Shown here: positions 44,034-53,955 of the stretch, piece by piece
Layout of the letters: each line of letters begins with the position of its first letter
How positions within the stretch are numbered: the stretch's first letter is position 1
NCBI RefSeq assembly: GCF_002914585.1
Contig: NZ_PDDM01000017.1
Location: 1-64,000, forward strand
Direction: 5' to 3'
Source of the DNA: Pseudanabaena sp. BC1403
GTDB taxonomy: Bacteria > Cyanobacteriota > Cyanobacteriia > Pseudanabaenales > Pseudanabaenaceae
DNA: 64,000 nucleotides
Made by a program: the position numbers and the translations under genes
The notes under the pieces: generated by a model
What the model saw: the letters and a program-made list of their open reading frames with translations, nothing else
What the model was told of the DNA's origin: nothing
The model's database searches: none

Positions 44034-44546
44034 ATGGATACGGATATTCTTCAGTCACTCGCTCATCTCGATCAAAGTGGTAATGCTCAGATGGTGGATG
44101 TGACTCATAAACCGCAAACGATAAGACGGGCGATCGCTGTTTGCGAGATATCTATGAAAACAACAACGCTAGATGCTATCCAAGCAGGAAATGTGCCAAA
44201 GGGCGATGTGTTGGGGACGGCAAGGCTAGCAGGGATTATGGCAGCGAAACAAACAGCTAACTTGATCCCCATGTGTCATCCGCTTAATCTCACTAGTGTC
44301 GATGTCAAGATTTTTCTAGATGAAAATATCCCAGGCTATCAAATTGAGGCGGAGGTAAAAACCAAATCTGAAACTGGGGTGGAAATGGAAGCTATGACCG
44401 CTGCCACGATCGCGGCTTTAACCCTTTACGATATGGCAAAGTCCCTCGAAAAGACAATGATCATCTCAAATACAAGGTTGATCCACAAGAGTGGTGGCAA
44501 GTCAGGAGATTTTAATGCGCCTAAAGGCGATTATTGCGATATTTAA
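44034..44546 (+). CDS. moaC: Cyclic pyranopterin monophosphate synthase MoaC
   Basis: From [14 protein letters not shown] the 170-residue protein is a normal MoaC, converting the 3',8-cyclised GTP intermediate to cPMP for the molybdenum cofactor. [59 protein letters not shown] and [17 protein letters not shown] are conserved. An in-frame ATG 66 bp upstream gives a hydrophobic extension ([20 protein letters not shown]) with no counterpart in the family and is rejected. Convergent with the HMA gene. Confidence 0.94.
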   Translation: MDTDILQSLAHLDQSGNAQMVDVTHKPQTIRRAIAVCEISMKTTTLDAIQAGNVPKGDVLGTARLAGIMAAKQTANLIPMCHPLNLTSVDVKIFLDENIPGYQIEAEVKTKSETGVEMEAMTAATIAALTLYDMAKSLEKTMIISNTRLIHKSGGKSGDFNAPKGDYCDI

Positions 44547-44584
44547 GAATTAGATGCACGGATTTTCCCCGTATCTAATTCTTA
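44544..44584. terminator. Bidirectional hairpin moaC-HMA
   Basis: TAAGAATTAGAT.CACGG, loop, complement, spanning the stops of two convergent genes. Confidence 0.7.
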
Positions 44585-44776
44585 CTCGGCTTTGTGACCT
44601 GCGATCGCAATTAGTTCACGGATCTTGACTTCAGGCAACTGGCTCTCGATATCTAAAGACTTAGTTGCAGCGTCACCAGTAACCGCTGCCGATGCATCAA
44701 CAGATTGGATCGCTTTTGTAATAGTTTCGATACAACTAGAACAACCGATGGAAGGAACTGAGATCGTTAAATTCAT
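44582..44776 (-). CDS. Heavy-metal-associated (HMA) domain protein
   Basis: A 64-residue single HMA domain, MNLTISVPSIGCSSCIETIT. The metal-binding pair is Cys12 and Cys15 in GCSSC, instead of the more common MXCXXC methionine (Ser-Ile-Gly here). The fold beta-alpha-beta-beta-alpha-beta length is right. It is probably a small copper chaperone like Atx1/CopZ; no partner ATPase is in the window. Confidence 0.82.
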   Translation of the reverse strand: MNLTISVPSIGCSSCIETITKAIQSVDASAAVTGDAATKSLDIESQLPEVKIRELIAIAGHKAE

Positions 44777-44982
44777 AAATAATTAATGTGAATACATAGA
44801 GATCACAATTATAGTTGAGCCATGAAACCTAAGACTCAGAGTAGAGGCTTATTTTTATCTGTATGTATTGGGATATTAAAATCCTGAATTTTGTGAAAAG
44901 CTCACCTTTCGGGTGCACTTTCTCAAAAATTTAGAAAACTTATAGTTAATAGCTGCGACATTTGGTAGAGGATTTGGCGATT

Positions 44983-47787
44983 ATGCAAAATATCCTAGAT
45001 CATGTTCAATGCGGAATCTTTGTTTTGTCGATTGAAGCAAATACGCAAGTATCTGATCTAAATGATCAGGGATTTGTTCTGCGGTTTTCTCTCGCTAATT
45101 CCGCATTTGTCCATCTTGTTTTTGGGGAACGTAGTATCGATCAAACTGTAGATTTAGTTGGCTTACAGCCAAAGGAATGTTTGTCTTTAGAATTTGCTGA
45201 ATTATTGAACAAATATGTTAGTCAATGTTTGCAAATACGACAAGTTGTTGTGTTTGAAGAACAGCTTGATTTGGTAACAAATCGGATACTATCGATTTCA
45301 TTATCATTAGAGGTTGATAGTATCAACAATTCAGCGCGGATCGTTGGAACTTGCCAAGATATTACTGACAAATCACTATCAAAATCCCAAGTTCAAGCTC
45401 TCAATCAAAATAAATTCAGCCATTTAGTGAGTGAAGTTTCTGACGCTTTTGTGGTAGTTGATCATGAAGGCGTAGTGCGATATGTTAATCAATCAGCCGA
45501 GAACTTATTTGGGTGTAAATCTGAAGATATTATCGGTGAAACTTTTGGACTTCCTGTAGTAGCGGGGGAAAGCACTGATGTCGATATTCTCAACCGAGGT
45601 AGTACAACCTCGGCGGAAATGCGCGTGTCAGAAGCAATTGATGAAGATCGTAGAGTCTACGTGGTCGCCTCATTGCGAGATGTCTCAGAACGGAAGCGGG
45701 TAGAGGAGTCTCTGAAATTGCGTGAAAGGGCGATCGCAGCAAGCTCAAATGGGATTGTGATTACGGATGCTACTCAGCCGAATAATCCTATGATTTATGT
45801 TAATCCCAGCTTTGAGAGGATTACAGGCTATAGCGCAGCAGAAGTAATCGGACGTGATTGCCGCTTTTTGCAAGGCGGCGATCGCAATCAAATTGGGCTT
45901 TTAGATTTACGCAAAGCGATTGCAGAAAGGCGAGAATGTCACTCTGTCCTGCTCAACTATCGTAAAGACGGAACACCATTTTGGAATGATTTGTATATTG
46001 CACCAGTCTTTAATGATCATGGCGAACTTGCTAACTATATTGGTATTCAAACTGACATTACGGATCAAGTAAAGTCAACCCAAAGATTGCTAGAAAGTGA
46101 AGAACGTTTGCGAACTGTACTAACATCAATCAAAGAGGGCATTACTTTTAGTGATGATGAAGGCTATTTTGCTATTTTCAATGCTGGGATGGAAAGCCTT
46201 ACAGGATATACGTTATCAGAAGCTAATGCTAGCAAAGATTTTACAAACTTTCTATATCCTGATCGTTCTGAACATGACAAGGCTTTGCAAAGATTGCAAC
46301 ATCTTCAGGAAACTGGCAAAGCGATGACTGTCGAGACCCGCATTTGTCATCGTGAGGGCACATTTAAAGATGTTCTAGTCTCTACAAGAATAATGACTTA
46401 CAAAGGTCGGCGGATGTATTTAAGCAGCTATTACGATATTACTGAGCGCAAAAAAGTCGAAACTCAATTGCGCTATCAAAGTGAGAGAGAACGTTTATTA
46501 AATGCTATTTTACTCAAAATTCAATGTGAATTAAACCTCGATCAAATTTTATCAATTACTGTTAAAGAGGCTCAAGAATTATTGCGTATTGATCGAGTAG
46601 TTATTTATCAATTTCAGCAAGATTGGAGTGGTGCATTTGTTGTAGAAGCTGTTAATAATCCTGTGTTATCCATTCTTGGAAAAACAATTGATGATGCATG
46701 TTTTAATCAGGATTATGTAAAAAAATATCAAAACAAAGCCATATCTAGTATTAATGATGTTGAACTTGCAGATTTAAGCCCTTGCCATAAAGATCTTTTA
46801 CAATGTTTTCAAGTGAAGGCTAATATCGTAGTCGCTATTTCTTTTGGAGATACATTATGGGGATTGTTAATAGCTCATCAATGTCTTGCACCTCGTCAGT
46901 GGGAAGAATTTGAAATTGATTTGCTCAAACAGTTAGCTAATCATGTAGCGATCGCAATTCAACAAGTGAAATTATTTGAACGAGTGCAAGATCTTAACAA
47001 AAATTTAGAACGTCAAGTTAGAGATCGCACTCAGCAACTAGAGCAGAGCCTCAGCCAACTAGAAAGGGCTTTGCTTAGAGAGAAAGAGCTTAACGAGCTA
47101 AAATCACAATTTATTTCTAGAGCTTCCCATGAATTTCGCACGCCACTAGCAACAATCCAGACAGCAAGTGATTTGCTACGAAACTATGGATATAAAATGT
47201 CAGACGAGAAAAAGCTGGAAAGAATTGATAAAATCCAACGCGAAGTTAAAGGAATGACTAACCTATTGGAGGAAGTATTAATCATTGGCAAAACTGAATC
47301 TGGTAAATTTGATTTGCAGTCAGAAGAAATTAATCTTGAAAATTTCTGTTTGGAAATTATCGAGCAAGCTAAATTAATAGGCGACGGCAAGCATCAAGTT
47401 ATATTCAAAAACATCAATGCTCCTGTAAAGATATCAATAGACATTAAATTCTTTAGGCAAATTATTTCTAACTTATTATCAAATGCTATTAAATATTCTC
47501 CAAATAATAGTGAAGTTAATTTTATGATTTCGCTAACTTGCGATCGCATCCCGCAACTTTTATTAGAGGTTAAAGATCAGGGGATTGGTATTCCTGTAAT
47601 TGATCAAGAAAAGATTTTTGACCATTTTTATCGCGCCCACAATGTTGGTATGATCGTAGGGACTGGGTTAGGGATGGCAATTATCAAGAATTCAGTTGAC
47701 ATCCTTGGTGGCACAATTCAACTTACTAGTGTTGAAAATAAAGGTACAACTATAAAGGTAAAACTTCCTTATACTCTTCCCAGTTAA
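44983..47787 (+). CDS. PAS-PAS-LOV-PAS-CBCR GAF histidine kinase
   Basis: A 934-residue soluble kinase. Order: PAS (about 1-130), PAS (145-240), LOV (247-362), PAS (373-493), GAF (505-665), coiled coil, HisKA with His716 in ASHEFRTPLA, and HATPase (NLLSNAIKYSP, DQGIGIP, GTGLGMAI). The LOV part has GRDCRFLQG with adduct-type Cys293, NYRKDGTPFWN and GIQTDIT, so the FMN pocket looks complete. The GAF domain has DACF (Cys573) and SPCH (Cys601-His602), both cysteine motifs of a DXCF cyanobacteriochrome. ATG 44983 is chosen because AGAGGA precedes it; a TTG at 44962 would add seven residues. It is followed by a receiver-EAL gene. Confidence 0.9.
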   Translation: MQNILDHVQCGIFVLSIEANTQVSDLNDQGFVLRFSLANSAFVHLVFGERSIDQTVDLVGLQPKECLSLEFAELLNKYVSQCLQIRQVVVFEEQLDLVTNRILSISLSLEVDSINNSARIVGTCQDITDKSLSKSQVQALNQNKFSHLVSEVSDAFVVVDHEGVVRYVNQSAENLFGCKSEDIIGETFGLPVVAGESTDVDILNRGSTTSAEMRVSEAIDEDRRVYVVASLRDVSERKRVEESLKLRERAIAASSNGIVITDATQPNNPMIYVNPSFERITGYSAAEVIGRDCRFLQGGDRNQIGLLDLRKAIAERRECHSVLLNYRKDGTPFWNDLYIAPVFNDHGELANYIGIQTDITDQVKSTQRLLESEERLRTVLTSIKEGITFSDDEGYFAIFNAGMESLTGYTLSEANASKDFTNFLYPDRSEHDKALQRLQHLQETGKAMTVETRICHREGTFKDVLVSTRIMTYKGRRMYLSSYYDITERKKVETQLRYQSERERLLNAILLKIQCELNLDQILSITVKEAQELLRIDRVVIYQFQQDWSGAFVVEAVNNPVLSILGKTIDDACFNQDYVKKYQNKAISSINDVELADLSPCHKDLLQCFQVKANIVVAISFGDTLWGLLIAHQCLAPRQWEEFEIDLLKQLANHVAIAIQQVKLFERVQDLNKNLERQVRDRTQQLEQSLSQLERALLREKELNELKSQFISRASHEFRTPLATIQTASDLLRNYGYKMSDEKKLERIDKIQREVKGMTNLLEEVLIIGKTESGKFDLQSEEINLENFCLEIIEQAKLIGDGKHQVIFKNINAPVKISIDIKFFRQIISNLLSNAIKYSPNNSEVNFMISLTCDRIPQLLLEVKDQGIGIPVIDQEKIFDHFYRAHNVGMIVGTGLGMAIIKNSVDILGGTIQLTSVENKGTTIKVKLPYTLPS

Positions 47788-47822
47788 TAATTTAGTGGTG
47801 TGCCGCACCACTAAATTATTAA
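47784..47822. terminator. Hairpin at the kinase stop codon
   Basis: TTAATAATTTAGTGGTG, short loop, CACCACTAAATTATTAA. The kinase TAA stop is inside the left arm. It could attenuate read-through into the regulator gene. Confidence 0.75.
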
Positions 47823-47887
47823 TCTTATAACATCCATTCTTTGGATGTGAAGGGAGTATCTAAAGGTATAAAGGAATAAAATAAATT

Positions 47888-49609
47888 ATGACAACGATTC
47901 TAGTCATCGAAGATGTAGAAGCTTTACGCGAAGAGATCATGGAGACGCTCTCCTATGAGGGTTTTGATGTGCTGGGCGCAAAGGATGGAGTCGTTGGCGT
48001 TCAAATAGCAAAAACCTATTTGCCGAATTTGATTATCTGCGATATAGCCATGCCAGAACTGGATGGCTTCGGAACCTTGGTTGCGCTGCGACAAGAACCA
48101 AAAACGTCAATGATTCCGTTTATATTCTTGACAGCAATGACGGAAAAAGCAGATATGCGTCAAGCTATGCAACTAGGTGCAGATGACTACCTGACCAAGC
48201 CATTTACCTCTGCGGAATTATTGGGGGCGATCGCTTCAAGACTACAAAAGTACAACTCGGTTAAAGATCATTACTATGATGAGATTAAAGCTGTAGGTGA
48301 AAGATTTGAATACTTATCTCATCATGATGAATTGACGCAATTACCAAATCGAATCCTGTTTCACGAATCATTAACCCAAGCTGTATTGCACGCCAAGATT
48401 AACAACAAATCTCTCGCCTTGTTATTTCTAGATATGGACAATTTCAATATCATTAACAACACTCTTGGTAATGATATTGGTGATCAATTGTTTATCGCGA
48501 TCGCCGAGCGACTAAAGCGCTACACGGCTCCATGCGATATGGTGGCTCGTATCCAAGGTGATGAATTCGCGCTGATAATTTCTGGTGTCACAGACACGCT
48601 CAGCATCAAACTTGAAACCCAGAAAATTCTCGATCTATTAAGCCGTCCTTATCATCTCTATGGGCATGAGGTTTTCATTACTAGTAGTATTGGCATCACC
48701 ATTTTTCCTGAAGATCATCAAGATGTGGAAGGATTAATCAAAAATGCTGAATTAGCGATGTACTATGCCAAAACCCATAACAGGAATAGCTATAAGCTCT
48801 ATAGCCCAGATCTGAATGTCCAATCTTCAGAATATATGGCGTTAGCAAACAGCCTCCACCGCGCCATCGATCGCAATGAGATTCGGGTTTTTTATCAGCC
48901 TTTAGTCTGTCTCAAGTCAGGTAAAATCGTGGGGGCGGAAGCGCTAGCCAGATGGCAACATCCCGACTTAGGGCTGATTATGCCAACCAAGTTTATCCCT
49001 GTTGCTGAACAAACAGGGCTAATCCTGCGTTTGAGTGAGGTAATTCTATATTCGGTCTGTGAACAAATGCGCTCGTGGCGGGAATCTGGCATAAATTACG
49101 GATTTATTGCCGTCAATCTATCTGGTCAGCATTTTCGTCCAGACAACAATCTAATTGAATTAATTAGTAAGGTTTTACAAGAAACTGGCACTGAACCAGA
49201 CAATCTGGAAATCGAGCTTACTGAAAGCATCATTATGCAAAATGCAGAGTTTACAATTCAAGTACTATCGCAGTTGCAGGAAATAGGAGTAAAAGTAGCG
49301 ATCGATGATTTTGGTACAGGCTATTCGTCTTTGAGCTACCTTAAGCATTTTCCAGTCAATATACTTAAAATAGATCGCTGCTTTGTCCAAGACATCACGA
49401 CCGATCGCCATGATGCGACGATCTCTCTAGCCATCATCGATCTTGCCCATAGTTTGTCATTGAAAGTCATTGCTGAAGGTGTTGAGACAGCCGAGCAGAT
49501 GCAATTTTTAAAGGAGCATGACTGCGATCAGTTTCAAGGCTATTTCTTTAGTCCACCATTACCTGCTCCTGAGTTTGAACAAATGCTAATAGATAGTAAA
49601 TGCTTATAA
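47888..49609 (+). CDS. REC-GGDEF-EAL response regulator
   Basis: A 573-residue regulator. The receiver (1-120) has Asp52 ([11 protein letters not shown]) and Lys104. The GGDEF domain (about 140-310) reads RIQGDEF at 221-227, so the first Gly of GGDEF is Gln and cyclase activity is doubtful. The EAL domain (about 325-570) is intact: EALARW (351-356), NLSGQHF, ELTES (443-447), [10 protein letters not shown] (473-482), KIDRCF, AEGVET and QGYFFSPP. It is predicted to hydrolyse cyclic-di-GMP under receiver control. It follows the LOV/GAF kinase by 100 bp on the same strand. Confidence 0.92.
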   Translation: MTTILVIEDVEALREEIMETLSYEGFDVLGAKDGVVGVQIAKTYLPNLIICDIAMPELDGFGTLVALRQEPKTSMIPFIFLTAMTEKADMRQAMQLGADDYLTKPFTSAELLGAIASRLQKYNSVKDHYYDEIKAVGERFEYLSHHDELTQLPNRILFHESLTQAVLHAKINNKSLALLFLDMDNFNIINNTLGNDIGDQLFIAIAERLKRYTAPCDMVARIQGDEFALIISGVTDTLSIKLETQKILDLLSRPYHLYGHEVFITSSIGITIFPEDHQDVEGLIKNAELAMYYAKTHNRNSYKLYSPDLNVQSSEYMALANSLHRAIDRNEIRVFYQPLVCLKSGKIVGAEALARWQHPDLGLIMPTKFIPVAEQTGLILRLSEVILYSVCEQMRSWRESGINYGFIAVNLSGQHFRPDNNLIELISKVLQETGTEPDNLEIELTESIIMQNAEFTIQVLSQLQEIGVKVAIDDFGTGYSSLSYLKHFPVNILKIDRCFVQDITTDRHDATISLAIIDLAHSLSLKVIAEGVETAEQMQFLKEHDCDQFQGYFFSPPLPAPEFEQMLIDSKCL

Positions 49610-49701
49610 GAGAGAAAATAGCTCTGCTCTTCGTCTTCTCTTTTCTAGGTTGCGCTAGTCATTGCTATAAAATCTTATCAAGTCCTTCCAAGCCATACTT
49701 C

Positions 49702-50772
49702 ATGAGTAAATCTAAACGCGCCTTAATTACAGGTATCACAGGTCAAGATGGTTCTTATCTATCAGAACTATTGCTAGCAAAAGGGTATGAAGTGCATGGA
49801 ATCATTCGGCGCGCTTCGACAATCAATACTGATCGCCTTGATCATATGTATCAAGATCCTCACTTACCAGAAACTAAATTGTTTCTGCATTATGGTGATC
49901 TCACCGACGGCACTACTTTGGGGCGAATTTTAGAAGCTGTTCGACCTCATGAAGTATTTAACCTCGGTGCTCAGTCCCATGTGCGTGTTAGCTTTGACTC
50001 GCCTGAATATACAGTTGATGCTGTGGGCATGGGAACTTTGCGACTGTTAGAAGCTTTACGCGATTACCAACAGCGCAATGATCGCGAAATTCGTTTTTAT
50101 CAGGCTGGCTCTTCGGAGATGTATGGATTGGTGCAAGCTGTACCACAAAATGAAGATACTCCCTTTTATCCTCGTAGTCCCTACGCTTGCGCCAAAGTCT
50201 ATGCCCATTGGCAAACGATTAATTACCGTGAGTCCTATGGACTATTTGCTTGCAATGGCATTTTGTTTAACCATGAGTCACCGCGACGTGGTGAGACATT
50301 TGTCACAAGGAAGATCACCAGAGCGATCGCACGCATTGTCGCTAATCAGCAGAAAAAACTGTACTTAGGAAATCTCGATTCCAAACGCGATTGGGGCTAT
50401 GCCAAAGACTATGTTGAGGCAATGTGGTTAATGCTGCAACAGGAAAAACCTGATGACTATGTGATTTCCACAGGTGAAACCCATTCAGTCAGAGAATTTT
50501 TGGAAGAAGCTTTTGCTTACGTCAATCTCAAATGGGAGGATTATGTAGAGATCGATCCGCGCTATTTCCGTCCCGCTGAAGTTGATTTGTTATTGGGCGA
50601 CTGTACTAAGGCGAAACAAAAGTTGGGTTGGGAGCCTAAGGTTACTTTCAAGGCTTTGGTTGAGCTAATGGTGGATGCTGATCTAGAGGCATTGGGTTTA
50701 CCTAATCCTAAGGGCACACATTCTCAGGATATTGCCACATTGCGAAATACTGGTCAGGCTTCGACTTGGTAA
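49702..50772 (+). CDS. gmd: GDP-mannose 4,6-dehydratase
   Basis: From [20 protein letters not shown] the 356-residue enzyme converts GDP-mannose to GDP-4-keto-6-deoxymannose. The Rossmann [23 protein letters not shown] with Ser, the YxxxK pair in [30 protein letters not shown] and [11 protein letters not shown] are characteristic. An upstream in-frame start at 49600 adds a hydrophobic stretch with no family match and overlaps the previous gene. Pairs with fcl for GDP-L-fucose. Confidence 0.95.
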   Translation: MSKSKRALITGITGQDGSYLSELLLAKGYEVHGIIRRASTINTDRLDHMYQDPHLPETKLFLHYGDLTDGTTLGRILEAVRPHEVFNLGAQSHVRVSFDSPEYTVDAVGMGTLRLLEALRDYQQRNDREIRFYQAGSSEMYGLVQAVPQNEDTPFYPRSPYACAKVYAHWQTINYRESYGLFACNGILFNHESPRRGETFVTRKITRAIARIVANQQKKLYLGNLDSKRDWGYAKDYVEAMWLMLQQEKPDDYVISTGETHSVREFLEEAFAYVNLKWEDYVEIDPRYFRPAEVDLLLGDCTKAKQKLGWEPKVTFKALVELMVDADLEALGLPNPKGTHSQDIATLRNTGQASTW

Positions 50773-50805
50773 CTTAAGAGCCATGCAAAACATGGCTCTT
50801 AAGTT
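50771..50805. terminator. Hairpin between gmd and fcl
   Basis: AACTTAAGAGCCATG, CAAAA loop, exact complement, beginning at the gmd stop. There is no T-run, so attenuation rather than full termination is possible. Confidence 0.6.
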
Positions 50806-50849
50806 CAATTTGGATTTTAAATTAATTGGACTTTAATAGAGAAGTTTTT

Positions 50850-51806
50850 ATGTTGGAAAATCGCTCAAAATTACAATTCAAAGATCAAAAGATTCTTGTG
50901 ACTGGGGGGGCAGGCTTTTTAGGTAAGCAAGTAATTGCGCAACTAGTCAAAGCTGGAGCTAGTCCAGATTTAATCACAGCCCCTAGATCAAAAGAGTTTG
51001 ATTTGCGATCGCTTGCTACATGCGAAAGAGTTGTGCAAGGACAAGATTTAATTATCCATCTTGCCGCCCATGTCGGCGGGATTGGACTCAACCGCGAAAA
51101 ACCAGCCGAACTTTTTTATGACAACCTAATGATGGGTGTGCAATTAATTCATGCCGCCTATCAAGCAAATGTGCAAAAATTTGTATGTGTTGGCACAATT
51201 TGCGCATATCCCAACTTTACCCCTGTTCCTTTTAAAGAAACCGATCTCTGGAATGGTTATCCTGAGGTTACTAATGCTCCCTATGGTGTTGCTAAAAAAG
51301 CTTTACTAGTGCAGCTACAGTCTTATCGTCAGCAATATGGTTTTAATGGCATTTACCTACTGCCAGTTAATCTCTATGGGCCAGAAGACAACTTTGATCC
51401 GCGTAGCTCTCACGTTATTCCTGCTCTAATCCGTAAAGTTTATGAAGCTCAGCAAAGAGGCGATCGCTCTATTTCAGTATGGGGAGATGGAACCCCAACC
51501 AGAGAGTTCGTCTATTCCGAAGATGCTGCTATGGCGATTGTCATGGCAGCAGAGACTTATAATGAGCATGAGCCAGTCAATATTGGTACTGGCTTAGAAA
51601 TTTCCATCAAAGATCTGATCTATTTAATTTGTGAATTAATGGGATTCGATGGCGAAATTGTCTGGGAAACTGACAAGCCGAATGGGCAGCCGCGCCGTTG
51701 CCTTGATGTAGAAAGGGCTAAGCAAGCCTTTGGTTTCACAGCACAGGTAGATTTTCGCGAAGGTTTAAATAAGACGATCGCTTGGTATCGTCAACAAGCG
51801 AATTAA
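50850..51806 (+). CDS. fcl: GDP-L-fucose synthase
   Basis: A 318-residue NADPH epimerase/reductase (WcaG) completing GDP-L-fucose from the Gmd product. [64 protein letters not shown] with the catalytic YxxxK, and [11 protein letters not shown] are family signatures. The ATG at 50850 with GAGAAG upstream is preferred over a TTG 24 bp earlier. GDP-fucose supplies surface polysaccharide; no glycosyltransferase lies in the window. Confidence 0.95.
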   Translation: MLENRSKLQFKDQKILVTGGAGFLGKQVIAQLVKAGASPDLITAPRSKEFDLRSLATCERVVQGQDLIIHLAAHVGGIGLNREKPAELFYDNLMMGVQLIHAAYQANVQKFVCVGTICAYPNFTPVPFKETDLWNGYPEVTNAPYGVAKKALLVQLQSYRQQYGFNGIYLLPVNLYGPEDNFDPRSSHVIPALIRKVYEAQQRGDRSISVWGDGTPTREFVYSEDAAMAIVMAAETYNEHEPVNIGTGLEISIKDLIYLICELMGFDGEIVWETDKPNGQPRRCLDVERAKQAFGFTAQVDFREGLNKTIAWYRQQAN

Positions 51807-51845
51807 AAGCAGAGTTTCCGAACGAAGTTCGTAAACTCTGCTTTT
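51805..51845 (+). terminator. fcl terminator
   Basis: AAAAGCAGAGTTT.CGAAC, GAA loop, complement and T4, just after the fcl stop. Confidence 0.7.
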
Positions 51846-51848
51846 ATA

Positions 51849-51901
51849 AAAACCCAGTTTTTTGTAGCGCGGCGAAGCCGCGCTACAAAAAACTGGGTTT
51901 T
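51849..51901. repeat. 53-bp perfect hairpin
   Basis: AAAACCCAGTTTTTTGTAGC and GCGGC, GAA loop, exact complement. It abuts the fcl terminator and precedes the 51918 gene end. Confidence 0.85.
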
Positions 51902-51917
51902 AAGTTTTAACTCGAAT

Positions 51918-52805
51918 TTATAGATATTTTAGTAAAATATCATTAACCACTTCTGGCACTTCATCCTGAGGGCAATGCCCCGCGTTCGGAATGTCAATAA
52001 ATTTCTTGACACAGGCAAATTTTGTAAAAGACTTACGCCCCAATTCTATCGGCTCCCAAGGATCGCGATCGCCCCATAGCACGATCGCATCACAGGGCAA
52101 AATCGCTAAGAGATCTTCAGGTCTTGGCCCCTGAGAGTAACGCACAAAAGCCATAAATACATCCACCGCATTCGGATTTTGTGCAGGCTTAATTAATATG
52201 TCAACTAATTCATCGGTCACAGCTTCTTTATGAAAATAAGCTTGCGAAAGTATCTGCTTGACTGATCGCCGATTACGAACTTGATCAAAAAATAATTTGG
52301 CGATCGCCCGATTACCCAAAATATTTTGGACAGCCTTTACGCCAACACGCTTAAACCAAGGCATATCTAATTGATTCTGTTCTTGTAATAATCGTAATGA
52401 ACAATTAATCAATACAGTCTTAGCAACTAGATCAGGTGCATAAATCGCTGCTTGCATTGATACCACTGCGCCGATCGAATTGCCGACTAAGATGCTGCGA
52501 TCACCCACCACCTCGCGCACAAAATCAGCAACCTGTTGCCCCCAAGTCTCAAACGTATAAGCAAGCTCACTCGGTTTAGGCTGTGCCGAAGAACCGAAAC
52601 CAATTAAATCGATCGCATAAACTCTAAACTTCTGAGCAAGAACAGGGATGTTTTTGCGCCAATGCCCCACCGAAGCCCCAAAGCCATGGATCAGAACAAT
52701 TGCAGGCTTATCTAGATTTTTATCTAATCCTTCAACACAATAACCAATCTCATAATCGCGCCATGTCCAGAAGCGATCGGCAAACCTACGATATTCAAAA
52801 AACAT
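51918..52805 (-). CDS. Alpha/beta-fold hydrolase
   Basis: A 295-residue soluble hydrolase. HGFGASVGHWRKNIPVLAQ holds the oxyanion loop, the nucleophile is Ser110 in GNSIGAVV, the acid is probably the Asp of VLWGDRDPWEP, and His in NAGHCPQDE completes the triad. Closest in style to cyanobacterial/plant esterase-like proteins; the substrate is unknown. Transcribed alone on the minus strand. Confidence 0.88.
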   Translation of the reverse strand: MFFEYRRFADRFWTWRDYEIGYCVEGLDKNLDKPAIVLIHGFGASVGHWRKNIPVLAQKFRVYAIDLIGFGSSAQPKPSELAYTFETWGQQVADFVREVVGDRSILVGNSIGAVVSMQAAIYAPDLVAKTVLINCSLRLLQEQNQLDMPWFKRVGVKAVQNILGNRAIAKLFFDQVRNRRSVKQILSQAYFHKEAVTDELVDILIKPAQNPNAVDVFMAFVRYSQGPRPEDLLAILPCDAIVLWGDRDPWEPIELGRKSFTKFACVKKFIDIPNAGHCPQDEVPEVVNDILLKYL

Positions 52806-53033
52806 TGAGACAACTTAATTTTAGGACTTAGAGATAGATCGTACGAAGAGCCAAATATCTCTGGCAAAGGTAAACTTATATTAAGTAAGTAGAACTAGCT
52901 AATTTCGCCTATCCTATCATTGACAAGAGGTTAGCCTCTCATAATTATATTTAGCTTATTTAGCCCCAAACTCATTGTATGTTTGGAAATAGGTATTTTT
53001 ATAACTTTTCGATAATATTTTGGAGATTTAAAC

Positions 53034-53783
53034 GTGGCTCTTCCTTTATTAAATTACGCTCCATCATCGCAGAATTCTCGCGTTGATGGCTTTACAGTCG
53101 GTAGTGACAACACACCTCGCATTTATAACACTGCAAACTTACTCTCTAGTGGTGATCTAGGCGAACTGATTGAAGCTGCCTATCGTCAAATTTTCTTCCA
53201 TGCTTTTACCTCTGATCGCGAAGTTACTCTAGAATCGCAATTACGTTCTGGCAATATATCAGTCAGACAATTTGTGCGTGGACTAGTTCTCTCTAACACC
53301 TATAGAAGCAGTTTTTATGACAAAAACAGCAACTATCGCTTCGTAGAACAAACTGTACAGCGCGTCCTTGGTCGTGATGTTTACAGCGAAAGAGAAAAAA
53401 TTGCTTGGTCGATCGTAGTTGCGACTAAAGGTATTGAAGGTTTCATTGATGCGCTGCTCAACAGCGATGAATATCTTGAAGCATTCGGCGATGACATCCT
53501 TCCTTATCAACGTCGTCGTGTCCTACCTAGCCAAAGAATTGGCGAAGTACCTTTCAACCTCAAGTCTCCTCGCTACGATGCTTACCATCGCGCAAAGTTG
53601 GGCTTCCCTCAACTTATCTGGCAGAATACTGTCCGCAGCTATGTGGTTACCGACAGAGCACCAAAAACAGGCGATCCAGCTTTGTTCTTGAATATGGCTC
53701 GCAGCATTAATACTGCTCCAGCCAACTCAACCCCTGTGTCTGCTCAAAACCTCGATTACGAACGTCTAGTTCCTCGCCGCTAA
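53034..53783 (+). CDS. cpcG: Phycobilisome rod-core linker CpcG
   Basis: A 249-residue linker attaching phycocyanin rods to the allophycocyanin core. The Pfam linker domain (about 12-180) has the N-terminal [47 protein letters not shown] and a [20 protein letters not shown] end. The C-terminal tail lacks a membrane helix, so it is the rod-core type, not the thylakoid-bound CpcG2 form. GTG start with GGAG eight bases upstream. A terminator follows at 53834. Confidence 0.96.
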   Translation: MALPLLNYAPSSQNSRVDGFTVGSDNTPRIYNTANLLSSGDLGELIEAAYRQIFFHAFTSDREVTLESQLRSGNISVRQFVRGLVLSNTYRSSFYDKNSNYRFVEQTVQRVLGRDVYSEREKIAWSIVVATKGIEGFIDALLNSDEYLEAFGDDILPYQRRRVLPSQRIGEVPFNLKSPRYDAYHRAKLGFPQLIWQNTVRSYVVTDRAPKTGDPALFLNMARSINTAPANSTPVSAQNLDYERLVPRR

Positions 53784-53833
53784 ACCTCAACTTAAAGAGT
53801 AAGTTTCAAAACACGTTGCTCTTTAAAACTCAA

Positions 53834-53868
53834 AAAGCAAAGGGGGCGCATAGCGCCCCCTTTGCTTT
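53834..53868 (+). terminator. cpcG terminator
   Basis: AAAGCAAAGGGGGCGC, ATA loop, GCGCCCCCTTTGCTTT; strong intrinsic hairpin. Confidence 0.85.
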
Positions 53869-53955
53869 GACTACAAATTACTATAAAATTTGTGTCATAG
53901 CTAACGTTTGTTTCTCTTAAGTCTTGCCCTCTTTTAGGTTGTTTATTTTTCACTA

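Noticed and set aside
49600-49701. N-terminal extension of Gmd from the upstream start
   Set aside because: Hydrophobic stretch overlapping the previous gene; Gmd proteins start at [11 protein letters not shown].
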